DNA of 64,000 nucleotides from Tissierella praeacuta_A (GCF_040396155.1 NZ_JBEBOY010000010.1:1-64000), one strand, 5' to 3'. Positions 52,694 through 62,035 are shown, counted from the first letter of the stretch. The notes: generated from the letters alone by a model not told the origin. Made by a program: numbers and translations.

Positions 52694-54380
52694 TGAAATC
52701 TACCTCCCTTACTTTAGGAATTTTCATTGTTACAGCTGTACCTTCATTATATTTGCTATTTACCTCTAGTCCATAATCTTCACCATATTTATTTTTTAAC
52801 CTTTTGTTTACATTGATTAATCCTATGGAATCATTATTTTCTTTATTATGAAATAAATTAAATAAGGTTTCTTCCTCAATACCTATACCATTATCTTCCA
52901 CAGTCAGAGTTGTTATCTCTTTTTCATCCATAGCTTTTATTCTCACAGTCCCTCCTTCAATTTTTTCAAATATTCCATGATTTATTGCATTCTCAACTAT
53001 GGGTTGAAGTATTAAAGGTGGAAGATAGCAATCTAAATTATCTGGTATATCAAATATGACTTCTAATTTATGCCCAAATCTGGCTTTCTCAATTTCAATA
53101 TATGATCGAATATATTCTATTTCTTCATATATATTTACTTCTTCTAAATTCTGCTGCAAATTCTTCCTAAAACAAGTTCCTAAATGTAATAATAGCTCTT
53201 TAGCTTTCTGAGGTTCTGTTTCTGTACAATACGCTATGGTATTTATGGAGTTAAATAGGAAATGAGGATTTATTTGAGATTGAAGGGCTTTTAATTCAGC
53301 CTTTGCTAAAAGTCTTTTTTGATGCTCCAATTTACTTAAAGCTATTTGAGTTGAAAATAAATCCCCTAATCCTAGAGCTAATTCTAAGTCTACTTTAGTG
53401 ATAGAATCTTCTTTTTCTTTATATAAAGTCAAAGTGCCTATAGTTTCAATATTTTCTTTAAGGGGAACAATAATCGCTGAGCCTAAGTTCTCATTAATAT
53501 CCTTGTAATCTATTTTTCTATTTAATACCTTTGCATATCCAGTTTCTATAACTTCTTTCATTAGGCTTTTCATATTTTTATCTTTAATATCATAGTTTTT
53601 ATCTTTTCTTCCTACATATGATAATATCTTATCTTTATCTGTAAATACTATGGCCTCAACATCTATCATTTCCTGTATTATTTTTGAAGTGCCCAATGCT
53701 GTTTCTTCATTAAACCCTTTTCTAAAATATGAAAATGACTTATTAGCTATTTTCAAAGTTACTTGAGCCTGTTTGGCAGCTATTTTTTCTTGTTCACTAG
53801 ATATACTATCTATTATTGCAATAAATGCAGCTATTCCTATGGTATTTAATATAACAATAGGAATTGCAATTATATTTACTATTTTTAAAGCATCGTAAAA
53901 AGGTCTAGAAATCAATAAAATTAAAAGCATCTGCATGCTCTCTACTATTATTCCTCCTATCGCGGCTATTCCACATCTATTTTTACTTTTATAATATCTC
54001 TTACTCAATAATCCAGATATTACTCCTGTTAAAATAGTAGAAGTGGTGCAAGCAATAGTAGTTAATCCATGTATATCTATTATCATTCTATGAAGACCTG
54101 CTATAATCCCAGCTAATATTCCCACCATGGGACCACCTAAAATTCCTCCTACAAAAACTCCAATGGCTCTGGAATTAGCTAGTCCTCCTTGTATGTATAT
54201 TCCTATGTACGTTCCAATTATCCCAAATACTCCAAATATTAAGGATAAAATCAATTTATCCTTAATTTCAATATTCTTTTTAGCCAATAATTTTTTCACT
54301 GGTTTTACTCTAGATATTATAAAAGCGAGTATCATTATGATTCCAACTCTGTTAACTAAATCAATAAATATAGTCAGCAT
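52671..54380 (-). CDS. LytS-type sensor histidine kinase
   Basis: A 569-residue kinase. The 5TM-5TMR_LYT sensor occupies about 1-185 (GGILGGPMVGILAGIIAGLH is typical of LytS). A GAF-like domain (about 220-360) and the His_kinase region follow, with SQINPHFLFNSINTIAY as phospho-acceptor box. The HATPase domain has IVENAINHG and DNGIGI. ATG 54380 is preferred over GTG 54389 because GAGGTGAGG lies directly upstream. Family members sense pyruvate or related metabolites. Its output is the overlapping LytTR regulator. Confidence 0.93.
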   Translation of the reverse strand: MLTIFIDLVNRVGIIMILAFIISRVKPVKKLLAKKNIEIKDKLILSLIFGVFGIIGTYIGIYIQGGLANSRAIGVFVGGILGGPMVGILAGIIAGLHRMIIDIHGLTTIACTTSTILTGVISGLLSKRYYKSKNRCGIAAIGGIIVESMQMLLILLISRPFYDALKIVNIIAIPIVILNTIGIAAFIAIIDSISSEQEKIAAKQAQVTLKIANKSFSYFRKGFNEETALGTSKIIQEMIDVEAIVFTDKDKILSYVGRKDKNYDIKDKNMKSLMKEVIETGYAKVLNRKIDYKDINENLGSAIIVPLKENIETIGTLTLYKEKEDSITKVDLELALGLGDLFSTQIALSKLEHQKRLLAKAELKALQSQINPHFLFNSINTIAYCTETEPQKAKELLLHLGTCFRKNLQQNLEEVNIYEEIEYIRSYIEIEKARFGHKLEVIFDIPDNLDCYLPPLILQPIVENAINHGIFEKIEGGTVRIKAMDEKEITTLTVEDNGIGIEEETLFNLFHNKENNDSIGLINVNKRLKNKYGEDYGLEVNSKYNEGTAVTMKIPKVREVDFNVEVSSC

Positions 54381-54452
54381 TTTCCTCACCTCTTACACTA
54401 TAAATCAATTATATATCTTTCTAAGGATAATTAATAGAGTCTGCTTTTACAG

Positions 54453-54480
54453 AAAAAGGATGGTTAAAACCATCCTTTTT
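54453..54480 (-). terminator. Terminator after the aminotransferase gene
   Basis: AAAAAGGATGGTT and ACCATCCTTTTT form a strong stem around an AA loop, followed by T-rich sequence on the minus strand. It separates the lrgAB-cupin-aminotransferase transcript from lytSR. Confidence 0.88.
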
Positions 54481-54487
54481 ATCTGTC

Positions 54488-55633
54488 CTATTTAAATAAC
54501 TCTGCCATTAGTACTCCTACGCCTTTACCGAGTTCTACTTCAATTCCCAATCTATATAATGTTCTTTCTATAGCTGCTATGGTAGAAACCATGTCATGAA
54601 TACCTATATTGCCCATATGACCTAATCTAAACATTTTTCCTGCATAAGCTGCTAATCCCCCTGCCACAACTACTCCTTCTTCTCCTAAAACTTTCCTAAA
54701 TTCTAAATCATTTACTCCATCCATATATAAAACATTAGATAGAGTAACAGCTCTATGCTCTTTTTCTGCCAACAAAGTGAAACCTAAGGATTCTAAAGCA
54801 GACTGCATAGCTCTTGCATTCTTTCTATGTCTTTCATATCTATTTTCAATACCTTCTTTTTTAATTAAATCCACAGACTCTTTCAATGCCCAGATTAAAT
54901 TTATTGCTGGTGTAGCAAAATATTTTGATGGATCTTGCATTACTGGAAGCCATTTTTCAAAGTCTACATAATATTCTGTTATACTACCTAATTCTTTCCT
55001 TCTCTCTAGTGCCTTTGGCCCTGCCCAAAGCAGGCAAAGTCCTGGAGCCACACCAAAAGCTTTTTGGGAACCTGATATTAGTATATCTATATTCATATCA
55101 TCAATATATTCTGGTTCTCCTGCTGCAGCACATACTCCATCTACTATAAATAGAGTGTCTTTGAATTTTTTGACTACTTCTCCTATTTCTTTAATAGGTG
55201 CAACTACTCCAGTTGATGTATCCACATGGGTTACTGTAACAGCCTTATAGTCTTTTTCTTTTAATTTCTTCTCTATAGCTTCTGCCGATACTGTTTTTCC
55301 CCATTCACTCTGTATTAAATCTACTTTTATACCTTTTCTCTCAGCTATATCAATAAATCTATCTCCAAAGAATCCATTAGATACTATTAATAAATTATCA
55401 CCTGATTTTAAAGTATTTGCTATGCCCATTTCCATTGAAAGAGTTCCAGTTCCAGCTATTACAAATACTTCTCCTTCTGTTTTCCATAGTTCTTTCATAT
55501 CTTTAAGTAATTCTTTATAATCATTTATAAATCCTGAGTCTCCAAAAGCAACAGTTTCTCTACCCATTTGATTTTGAATAGATCTTACAACAGGAGTTGG
55601 TCCTGGTATCATTACTAGTTTACGAGTATTCAT
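54488..55633 (-). CDS. Class V alanine-glyoxylate/serine-pyruvate-type aminotransferase
   Basis: A 381-residue pyridoxal-phosphate enzyme that moves amino groups between small amino acids (alanine, serine) and keto acids such as glyoxylate or pyruvate. It opens with MIPGPTPV, carries the cofactor-binding GTGTLSMEM and VDGVCAAAGEPEYID, and has the Schiff-base lysine Lys191 in SGSQKAFGVAPG. The ending is typical of AGXT-like proteins. It follows the cupin gene by 32 bases in an operon with lrgAB. If LrgAB moves pyruvate, this enzyme would link it to alanine or serine metabolism. Confidence 0.9.
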   Translation of the reverse strand: MNTRKLVMIPGPTPVVRSIQNQMGRETVAFGDSGFINDYKELLKDMKELWKTEGEVFVIAGTGTLSMEMGIANTLKSGDNLLIVSNGFFGDRFIDIAERKGIKVDLIQSEWGKTVSAEAIEKKLKEKDYKAVTVTHVDTSTGVVAPIKEIGEVVKKFKDTLFIVDGVCAAAGEPEYIDDMNIDILISGSQKAFGVAPGLCLLWAGPKALERRKELGSITEYYVDFEKWLPVMQDPSKYFATPAINLIWALKESVDLIKKEGIENRYERHRKNARAMQSALESLGFTLLAEKEHRAVTLSNVLYMDGVNDLEFRKVLGEEGVVVAGGLAAYAGKMFRLGHMGNIGIHDMVSTIAAIERTLYRLGIEVELGKGVGVLMAELFK

Positions 55634-55665
55634 TATTAATTTCTCCCCTTTATATTCTATATTAG

Positions 55666-56013
55666 TTAAGCTTTCATAATTAATCCTATAAACTCCAAAT
55701 CTTCATTTCCAATATTCTTTATTGAATGTCCTTCTCCACTTTTGCATAAAGTGAAATCTCCTTCTTTGATATTTATCTCATTGCCATTATCGCTGTAAAT
55801 AGCCTGACCCTTAAGTATATAGTAAGCCTCTTGCTCCCCTTCATGCTTATGAAATCCTATGGAATTTCCAGGTTCTATTACATGCTTTGCAAACAGTCTG
55901 CCATGTCCGCAAAAATCTTCTACTTCTAAGAAATGTGTTCTTTTAATTTCCCCTTCTCCTTGCATTAAATTTACCACTACATCTTTTCTTAATTCATCTG
56001 GTTTTTTCATCAT
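55666..56013 (-). CDS. Small cupin-domain protein
   Basis: A 115-residue single-domain cupin. The first metal motif appears as GFHKHEGEQEAYYILKG, and the second as GEGHSIKNIGNEDLEF, so a metal site is likely. It may bind a small metabolite or act as a mini-enzyme. It lies between lrgB and the aminotransferase gene, in the same direction and with short spacing, suggesting a shared pathway. The exact role is unknown. Confidence 0.85.
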   Translation of the reverse strand: MMKKPDELRKDVVVNLMQGEGEIKRTHFLEVEDFCGHGRLFAKHVIEPGNSIGFHKHEGEQEAYYILKGQAIYSDNGNEINIKEGDFTLCKSGEGHSIKNIGNEDLEFIGLIMKA

Positions 56014-56031
56014 TTTAAAATACCCCCATAT

Positions 56032-56721
56032 CTAAATTAATATTTTCAATAACCATGGCACTAAAAATACAGTAAGCAATCCCGCAACACTTATGGCTAA
56101 TGAACCCATTGCCCCTTGTACTTCTCCTAATTCCATAGCCTTTGCAGTTCCTATGGCATGGGATGATGTTCCCATTGCTATCCCCACAGCAACTTCATCA
56201 TGAATTCTAAATAATTTACATACATATGGTCCTATAACATTTCCTGTAATTCCTGTAAGTACTGTTACAGCCACAGTTAAAGCTGGTATTCCCCCTATTT
56301 GAGCTGATATCTCCTTAGAAATAGCTGCCGTTACAGACTTTGGTATAAGTGATACAAATACTGGTCCGTTCAATCCAAATGCCTTACCTAAATAAAATAT
56401 ACTAACTACTGACGTAATACATCCAACTATTATACCTAATAATACTGGTATCCCACTGCTTTTTAATCTATCGATTTGTTTATATAATGGTATTGCTAAA
56501 ACCACCGTTGCAGGTCCTAAAAAGAAGTTAATTATACTGCCTCCTTTATTATAGATTTCATAATCAATATCAAAGTATGATAATAGGATTATTATCAAGC
56601 CTATTGCTATAATTAAAGGGTTAAATATTGCCTTCTTAGTTTTTTTATTTATAAAAAGCCCTATTTGAAAAGCAATAATCGAAATAACAAATCCAAATAT
56701 AGGTGTATCTAAATAATCCAC
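56032..56721 (-). CDS. lrgB: LrgB-family membrane protein
   Basis: A 229-residue membrane protein of the LrgB/CidB/PftB family. It has the conserved middle and end: FLGPATVVLAIPLYKQ, VSLIPKSVTAAISKEIS, GNVIGPYVCKLFRI and MGTSSHAIGTAKAMELGE. GTG 56721 behind AGGAGGA is used; its G overlaps the final base of the lrgA stop codon (TAGTG). Longer upstream reading frames are not supported. LrgAB-type pairs carry pyruvate in Bacillus subtilis (PftAB) and affect autolysis in staphylococci. Confidence 0.92.
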   Translation of the reverse strand: MDYLDTPIFGFVISIIAFQIGLFINKKTKKAIFNPLIIAIGLIIILLSYFDIDYEIYNKGGSIINFFLGPATVVLAIPLYKQIDRLKSSGIPVLLGIIVGCITSVVSIFYLGKAFGLNGPVFVSLIPKSVTAAISKEISAQIGGIPALTVAVTVLTGITGNVIGPYVCKLFRIHDEVAVGIAMGTSSHAIGTAKAMELGEVQGAMGSLAISVAGLLTVFLVPWLLKILI

Positions 56722-57080
56722 TATTTGCTCTCCTCCTTTCTTCTGCCTTTTAATAATTGAACAGTTAGACCTGTAACAGCTATTACTAATGCTGTTGTTA
56801 AGATTATAACTGCCAAAATTTGCAGCCATTGCTCTTTTATTAGTCCCAAGGATACTATTAAACCTACACCTCCTGGAATAAATAAAAAGGTTAAATGATC
56901 TAGGAAGAATTGAGATGTTTTTTCGATATTTTCTAATTTTAATATTCCAGTCAGTAAGCAAATTAATAGTATTATCATTCCTAGAACTGTTGCTGGAATA
57001 GGTATTCTTGTTATCTGCTGAGTGATATGTGCTATAAATAATATTCCAACTATTATAGATAGTTCTTTAAGAATTTTCAT
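56721..57080 (-). CDS. lrgA: LrgA/CidA-family membrane protein
   Basis: A 119-residue membrane protein with four helices, typical of LrgA/CidA/PftA. It contains IPIPATVLGMIILLICLLTGIL and LTFLFIPGGVGLIVSLGLI, both diagnostic. ATG 57080 is preferred over upstream GTG codons within the GGTGGTGG site. It begins the operon lrgA-lrgB-cupin-aminotransferase. With LrgB it forms a holin-like or carboxylate-carrier complex. The lytSR genes lie downstream. Confidence 0.92.
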   Translation of the reverse strand: MKILKELSIIVGILFIAHITQQITRIPIPATVLGMIILLICLLTGILKLENIEKTSQFFLDHLTFLFIPGGVGLIVSLGLIKEQWLQILAVIILTTALVIAVTGLTVQLLKGRRKEESK

Positions 57081-57267
57081 CAATACCACCACCTTATCTT
57101 TAATAAAACATGTTTAAACTTGCATTTCCTCCTTTCTTTATTTTATAAGATACAAATCTTTTACATTAATATGTTACAGTGTTGTTTCCATATTGATTAT
57201 ATGAATTTTTCCAAATTTATACAATATTTTTGCTATGAAATGCTAACAATCATAGACAAAATGCAAG

Positions 57268-57300
57268 ATTAATTTGTTGATTGACAATTAACAAATTAAT
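57268..57300. repeat. 11-bp inverted repeat upstream of lrgA
   Basis: ATTAATTTGTT and AACAAATTAAT (57268-57278, 57290-57300) flank an 11-base spacer. It lies about 190 bases before the lrgA start and may be an operator. No T-run follows, so a terminator is unlikely. Confidence 0.4.
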
Positions 57301-57325
57301 GATAATAAATTTTATTCTACAATAA

Positions 57326-57353
57326 AAAAACTAGATAATACCTATCTAGTTTT
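57326..57353 (-). terminator. Terminator after the dCache chemoreceptor gene
   Basis: AAAACTAGATA and TATCTAGTTTT form an 11-bp stem around a five-base loop, followed on the minus strand by a T-run. Confidence 0.85.
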
Positions 57354-57379
57354 CTATCTAATGATTATTAAAAATCATA

Positions 57380-59407
57380 TTATATTGTAAATATACTTAA
57401 TTTATCTTTTAATTCCTTAGCTAGTTCTTTTAATTGTAATGCAGTTTCATTAAATTCTGTCATAGTTGCATTTATTTCTTCAGCAGATGCTGATACTTCC
57501 TCAGTACTTGCTGAACTTTCTTCTGCTATTGATGATATACTTAGCATCCTATTTACTATATTGTCTTTGTTTTCATTTGTCTGATTTATGGAGTCCTTTA
57601 TTTCTCCTATTCCTTCTATTAATCTATCTATAGATTCCATAATCATGTTAAATATAGACTTTGTTTCGTTTACAAACTCTGTTTGTTCATTAACTACCAT
57701 TTGTGTACTATTCATAGTTTGCCCTACTAGGTTTGATTTTTCTTTTATTTCTTCTATCAAGGTTTGAATTTTATATGTGGCATTTCCTGACTGTTCTGCT
57801 AACTTTCTTATTTCGTCAGCAACTACTGAAAATCCTCGTCCCGCTTCTCCTGCTCTTGCTGCCTCTATTGCTGCATTTAATGCCAATAGATTTGTCTGAG
57901 CAGATATCTCATTTATAGTATCTGTTATAACTCCTATCTCAGCAGTTACCCCATTCATTTCTCCTATGGCTATTGCCATATCCTTAGATGTCCTATTTAC
58001 TTCTTGGGTTTTTTCGATTAATCCGTTCATACGTTTTAATCCATCTTGACTTAGTTCATTTGTTTCTAATGATATTGTATTCATATTACTAGCTAATTCT
58101 TCAATATTTTCAATTTCCTCTGCTAATTTATTTACTCCTTCTACTCCATCACTTATATCTTCAGCTTGAGATACAGTTCCCTGCGCTACTTGGTCTATAG
58201 TTATACTTATTTCATCTATGGCTATAGATGCTTCATTTGCAGAATTACTCATTATATCTGATGTACTCAATATTATATTTGAAGATTCTCCTATATCTGT
58301 CACTAAACTTCTAATAGTATCTATCATATTGTTAAATCCACGACCTAAATCTTCAAACTCATCTCCTGTATTTATATTAATATGAAATAATAAATCACCC
58401 TTTGATGCTTTCTCAAAACCATAAAGTAGTTTATTTATGTTTTTATTTATCCATCTTACTACAAATAATGCAACTATTACGGCAACTGCAGCTATGGTTG
58501 CTGTCATGATTCCATTAGTCAATCTTATTTTATTTGTATCGTTTAATAATTCTTCCTGACTTAAATTAACTAATATCTTCCAGCCCCTCTTATTATCTGT
58601 AATATGACCTATATATTCTTTTTTATCGTTTATTGTGTAAACATCAAAATCCATCTCTTCCTTAGAAACATTATTCCACCATGGCATTTCCTTAGCAGAC
58701 TCTCCGCTTAATTTCCCTGAGTCTGGATGGGCTACTGTAACTCCTTTAGAATCAATAACATGAAGATATCCATTTTCTCCTATCTTTATAGCTGACAATA
58801 TATTAGATAAGTCTTCCAAGGCTATGTCTATGGCAATTGCACCGATAATTTCTCCATCTGACTCTATAGTTTTGGAAATTGTGATTATATTTTTTCCCGT
58901 AAATGCATCTATATATGGGTCTGAATAAGTCAATTCTCCTCTGTTCTCTACTGCAGCTTTATACCAATCCCTATTCGTAGGATCATAATCTGGTGCTAAT
59001 TGAGTTTCTGGATATAATATGGTTTGTTTATTTTCTAATCCAATATATGCCCCTAAAATATCTGGGTCCGATTTTTGTGCATATCCTAATCTTTCAAAGA
59101 CCTCATCAGTAAGTTCTCTATTAAAATATATATCTTTAAACAATTTATCCTCTACAAACATATTGATAATTGATTCAAAACGCCCAAAAGAAAAATCAAT
59201 AGAATTTTGAACCTGCTCAATATTTTGTAAAGACGTGACTTTAAGTTTGTTATATAGAATATTAAAGGATGTTTGATATGAAAAAATACCTAATAGTATT
59301 ACAGGAATTACAGATAACGACAATAAAAGTATAATTAATTTCGTTTTAATACTCATTCGTCTTTTTGTTTCCCTAATCCTCTTGGATTTATTTACTCTTT
59401 CCTTCAT
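57380..59407 (-). CDS. Methyl-accepting chemotaxis protein with dCache sensor
   Basis: A 675-residue receptor. A basic N-terminus precedes helix one (about 22-45). A double-Cache extracellular sensor follows (about 50-290; DPTNRDWYKAAVENRG and YSDPYIDAFTGKNIITISK are typical). Helix two lies at about 297-318, then HAMP and the signalling hairpin with SAQTNLLALNAAIEAARAGE and FSVVADEIRKLAEQS. dCache domains bind amino acids or organic acids. ATG 59407 lies behind AAGGGGG. It faces the same way as the activase genes but has its own terminator. Confidence 0.93.
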   Translation of the reverse strand: MKERVNKSKRIRETKRRMSIKTKLIILLLSLSVIPVILLGIFSYQTSFNILYNKLKVTSLQNIEQVQNSIDFSFGRFESIINMFVEDKLFKDIYFNRELTDEVFERLGYAQKSDPDILGAYIGLENKQTILYPETQLAPDYDPTNRDWYKAAVENRGELTYSDPYIDAFTGKNIITISKTIESDGEIIGAIAIDIALEDLSNILSAIKIGENGYLHVIDSKGVTVAHPDSGKLSGESAKEMPWWNNVSKEEMDFDVYTINDKKEYIGHITDNKRGWKILVNLSQEELLNDTNKIRLTNGIMTATIAAVAVIVALFVVRWINKNINKLLYGFEKASKGDLLFHININTGDEFEDLGRGFNNMIDTIRSLVTDIGESSNIILSTSDIMSNSANEASIAIDEISITIDQVAQGTVSQAEDISDGVEGVNKLAEEIENIEELASNMNTISLETNELSQDGLKRMNGLIEKTQEVNRTSKDMAIAIGEMNGVTAEIGVITDTINEISAQTNLLALNAAIEAARAGEAGRGFSVVADEIRKLAEQSGNATYKIQTLIEEIKEKSNLVGQTMNSTQMVVNEQTEFVNETKSIFNMIMESIDRLIEGIGEIKDSINQTNENKDNIVNRMLSISSIAEESSASTEEVSASAEEINATMTEFNETALQLKELAKELKDKLSIFTI

Positions 59408-59548
59408 AAATCATCATCCCCCTTTGTGATTCTTTTAACTAGTCGATTATAATATATATCGACACTATTTCAAAATTCATTAACCTTATCTATGGTGGTT
59501 ATCCACATATTATTTTTCCTTATATACCCAGAAAATATCTATATAAAA

Positions 59549-59590
59549 TAAAAAATAGAACAAACTAAAAAAATTAGTTTGTTCTATTTT
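59549..59590 (-). terminator. Terminator after the activase gene
   Basis: AAAATAGAACAAACTAA and TTAGTTTGTTCTATTTT form a 17-bp stem, followed on the minus strand by T-rich sequence. It marks the end of the double-cubane reductase/activase operon. Confidence 0.9.
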
Positions 59591-59592
59591 AT

Positions 59593-60348
59593 TTAGATAC
59601 CCTTAGCTAATAATGCTGCCCCAATGGAGCCTGCATATCTTGCTAACGGGCTTGTCTGTACTTTTGTTGATAATTTTTCCGAAAGAAGTTCAACAAATGG
59701 CTCTACATCACATAATCCTCCTGTTAAAAATATAGTATCTGTAGCACCATGTTTGTGTAATAGGGCATATACTCTCCCTGTAATGGAGTTCACTATACCT
59801 CTAGCTATACTCTCCCTTTTCGTACCAGATCCTATAAGACTTATGACCTCAGATTCAGCAAATACTGTACACATACTTGTAATATTTATATCTTCTCCTG
59901 ATAAAGCCATATTTCCCAACTCGACTATACTAACTCCAAGGGTATTTGCCATTAACTCCAGAAATCTCCCTGTACCCGCTGCACATTTATCATTCATGGT
60001 AAAATTAGATACTTTCCCATTATCTAAGGTAATGATCTTAGTATCTTGACCACCTATGTCTATAACTGTACAATCCTTTTCCAATAGATAATGGGTTCCT
60101 TTACCGTGACATGTAATTTCCGTAATAGTTTTATCTGCATAGGGTATAGAAATTCTACCATATCCCGTGGCTACTACCTTTGCTTCGTCTATCATTACTT
60201 TATTTTCTTCTAATTTTTCTTTAATAGTTTTTGAAGTTTCTACACTGCTCCATCCTGTAGGCATAGTAAAATTTCCCATTAACTCATCATCATTAAATAC
60301 GGAAACTTTTGCAGCTGTGGAGCCTATGTCTATACCAACGTAATACAT
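59593..60348 (-). CDS. ATP-dependent activase of 2-hydroxyacyl-CoA dehydratase/double-cubane type (YjiL/HgdC-like)
   Basis: A 251-residue member of the BcrAD/BadFG/HgdC family of ASKHA-fold ATPases. The homodimer shares one [4Fe-4S] cluster and drives single electrons into its partner with ATP. Phosphate motifs are GIDIGSTAAKVSVF near the start and VIDIGGQDTK at 95-104. The cluster cysteines are Cys122 (NDKCAAGTGRFLE) and Cys160 (SMCTVFAESEV). GSIGAALLA closes the fold. It lies 16 bases after the reductase gene and is its probable partner. It could also serve the two paralogues at 10454-12756, which have no activase of their own here. Confidence 0.93.
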   Translation of the reverse strand: MYYVGIDIGSTAAKVSVFNDDELMGNFTMPTGWSSVETSKTIKEKLEENKVMIDEAKVVATGYGRISIPYADKTITEITCHGKGTHYLLEKDCTVIDIGGQDTKIITLDNGKVSNFTMNDKCAAGTGRFLELMANTLGVSIVELGNMALSGEDINITSMCTVFAESEVISLIGSGTKRESIARGIVNSITGRVYALLHKHGATDTIFLTGGLCDVEPFVELLSEKLSTKVQTSPLARYAGSIGAALLAKGI

Positions 60349-60364
60349 TATTTATCATCCTTTA

Positions 60365-61528
60365 CTATTTTGCAGTAGCTGGTCTTTCTATTGTTTCTAA
60401 GAAAGCCTCTACTCTTACCTTTACTTGTCCAGTATCTGAATCTGAGTAGTCAGTTTCTATTTGAATAAATGGTAAATTTAACTTTTCTTGAACAAATTTC
60501 TTTACTGTAAATGATTCTATATTATAAGTATGACATGCTTGCCAAGTTAAATCTACTACTCCATCTACATCATATTCCTTAGCTAATCTTTCTATTAAAT
60601 CCAGCCTTCCATTGTTATTTGTCATACAAGAACAAGGAGTAGATAGATATTTTTCAGCTAATGCTAACATTGGCTCTTTATTTTCATCTACCATTACATC
60701 AAGTCCTTTATATCCTGTACAATTCTCAAGTGCTACTACTGATGCACCTGCTTCTTCCAAAGCTTTTAATACCTTTTCTGAGCCTGAACCTATTGGACAT
60801 CCTGTAAGTAATATCCTAGGTGCGTTTTCATCAAATGCATATATTCCCTTAGCCATTCTTTCTTCTACTTCGGCTATTAATCTTTCTATTAAATCTATTC
60901 CTGCTTCTTTATCTACATTAAATCCCTTCAGCCATTGAGCCAACATCATGTCCATTCCTGACAAAGGTGCAGGTTTATGAGCATTTAGTTTATGTAATCT
61001 CTTTAATACATCTCTCTCTCTATTCATAAGCTTAATAGCTGCTCTTAATTTTTCTTCTGTAATTTCTACTTCAAATTGTTCCTCTAGGAAGTTTTTAAAT
61101 TTAATCATTTCTTTCTTAAAAGATTCTAAAGAGTCTTCGTCATCAGCAGTTTGTGGTAGATTCATAATATGCATAGGTTTTAACTTGCCCATTAATTCAT
61201 ACATTTTCTTCTTACCATCACAAGTGGTTTCTGCCAATAATGCATCTGAAAAAAAGAAATATGGGCATTTATCTGTAATGGCAAATCCATAGCTGGACTT
61301 TATAAGTGGACAGAGATTTCTAGGCAATTCTTTTTCAGCATCTTCAATAGGTCCTTGTGCAGTACCACATAATGTTACTGAAATTGCATCTGCTGCCAGT
61401 GCTATTTCTGAAGGTGAAAATACACAGTACATTCCCACAACCTTTTTACCTGCTTCATGTGATTCTTTAATTTTAACCGAATTGACGCCTCTTAGTCCTT
61501 CAACTTCTTCCATTATTGACGGTCTCAT
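60365..61528 (-). CDS. Double-cubane-cluster-containing reductase (YjiM-like)
   Basis: A 387-residue protein of the HgdB superfamily, in the YjiM/double-cubane protein branch. In the characterised Carboxydothermus protein an [Fe8S9] double cubane reduces small molecules such as acetylene in an ATP-dependent way. All motif cysteines are present: Cys35 (MYCVFSP), Cys54, Cys73 (NLCPLIKSSYG), Cys88 (DKCPYFFF), Cys103 (TTCDGKKK), Cys244, Cys299/301 (CSCMTNN) and Cys332 (QACHTYN). ATG 61528 lies behind AAAGGAG. The gene pair with the activase matches E. coli yjiM-yjiL. The physiological substrate is unknown. Confidence 0.9.
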   Translation of the reverse strand: MRPSIMEEVEGLRGVNSVKIKESHEAGKKVVGMYCVFSPSEIALAADAISVTLCGTAQGPIEDAEKELPRNLCPLIKSSYGFAITDKCPYFFFSDALLAETTCDGKKKMYELMGKLKPMHIMNLPQTADDEDSLESFKKEMIKFKNFLEEQFEVEITEEKLRAAIKLMNRERDVLKRLHKLNAHKPAPLSGMDMMLAQWLKGFNVDKEAGIDLIERLIAEVEERMAKGIYAFDENAPRILLTGCPIGSGSEKVLKALEEAGASVVALENCTGYKGLDVMVDENKEPMLALAEKYLSTPCSCMTNNNGRLDLIERLAKEYDVDGVVDLTWQACHTYNIESFTVKKFVQEKLNLPFIQIETDYSDSDTGQVKVRVEAFLETIERPATAK

Positions 61529-61582
61529 ATTTCACACACTCCTTTACAAAATTAAATTTCTCTTAAAGTGTATCATGTAAAA

Positions 61583-61623
61583 AAAGCATCTACCAATTAT
61601 TTTTATTAATAGGTAGATGCTTT
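61583..61623 (-). terminator. Terminator after the nifU-like gene
   Basis: AAAGCATCTACC and GGTAGATGCTTT form a 12-bp stem around a 17-base loop, followed on the minus strand by a TTTTTTT run. It separates the Fe-S scaffold gene from the double-cubane operon. Confidence 0.85.
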
Positions 61624-61651
61624 ATTATAGATAGAACTTATTAAACTTAAT

Positions 61652-62035
61652 TTATTTTTTACTACTTTTCTCCAAATAATCTTCTATTGCAGATCTGAGT
61701 CCCTTAACTCCTAAAACTGAACAATGAATCTTACTCTGTGGTAGTCCATCTAGAGCGTCTATTAACTCTTTTTCTGTAATGGCTAAGGCTTCTTCTATTG
61801 TCTTTCCCTTTGCCATTTCTGTTATCATACTGCTTGTTGCTATGGATGCAGTACATCCAAATACTAAAAAGCTAATATCTGTTATTATATTATCTTTTAC
61901 TTTAATATAAATAGTTAGGGAATCACCGCATTTTAAATCTCCAAAAGTCCCTTCTCCATCAGGATTCTTCATACTTCCTACATTTCTTGGACTCATAAAA
62001 TGCTCTATTACTTTCATTGAGTATTCTGAATACAA
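61652..62035 (-). CDS. NifU/IscU-like iron-sulfur cluster scaffold
   Basis: A 127-residue scaffold on which [2Fe-2S] or [4Fe-4S] clusters are built. It has the three family cysteines: Cys36 (LKCGDSL), Cys61 (VFGCTASIATSSM) and Cys105 (KIHCSVLG). The start EHFMSPRNVGSM is typical. TTG 62035 is chosen over GTG 62044 because AGGAAG is correctly spaced for TTG; it gives MYSEYSMKVIEHF, the usual beginning. No cysteine desulfurase is adjacent. Its place next to an Fe-S reductase suggests cluster supply, although a terminator lies between. Confidence 0.92.
   Translation of the reverse strand: MYSEYSMKVIEHFMSPRNVGSMKNPDGEGTFGDLKCGDSLTIYIKVKDNIITDISFLVFGCTASIATSSMITEMAKGKTIEEALAITEKELIDALDGLPQSKIHCSVLGVKGLRSAIEDYLEKSSKK

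Noticed and set aside
56721..56961. Longer LrgB start inside lrgA
   Set aside because: The extended frame overlaps lrgA in another frame and has no family similarity; GTG 56721 has a strong ribosome site.
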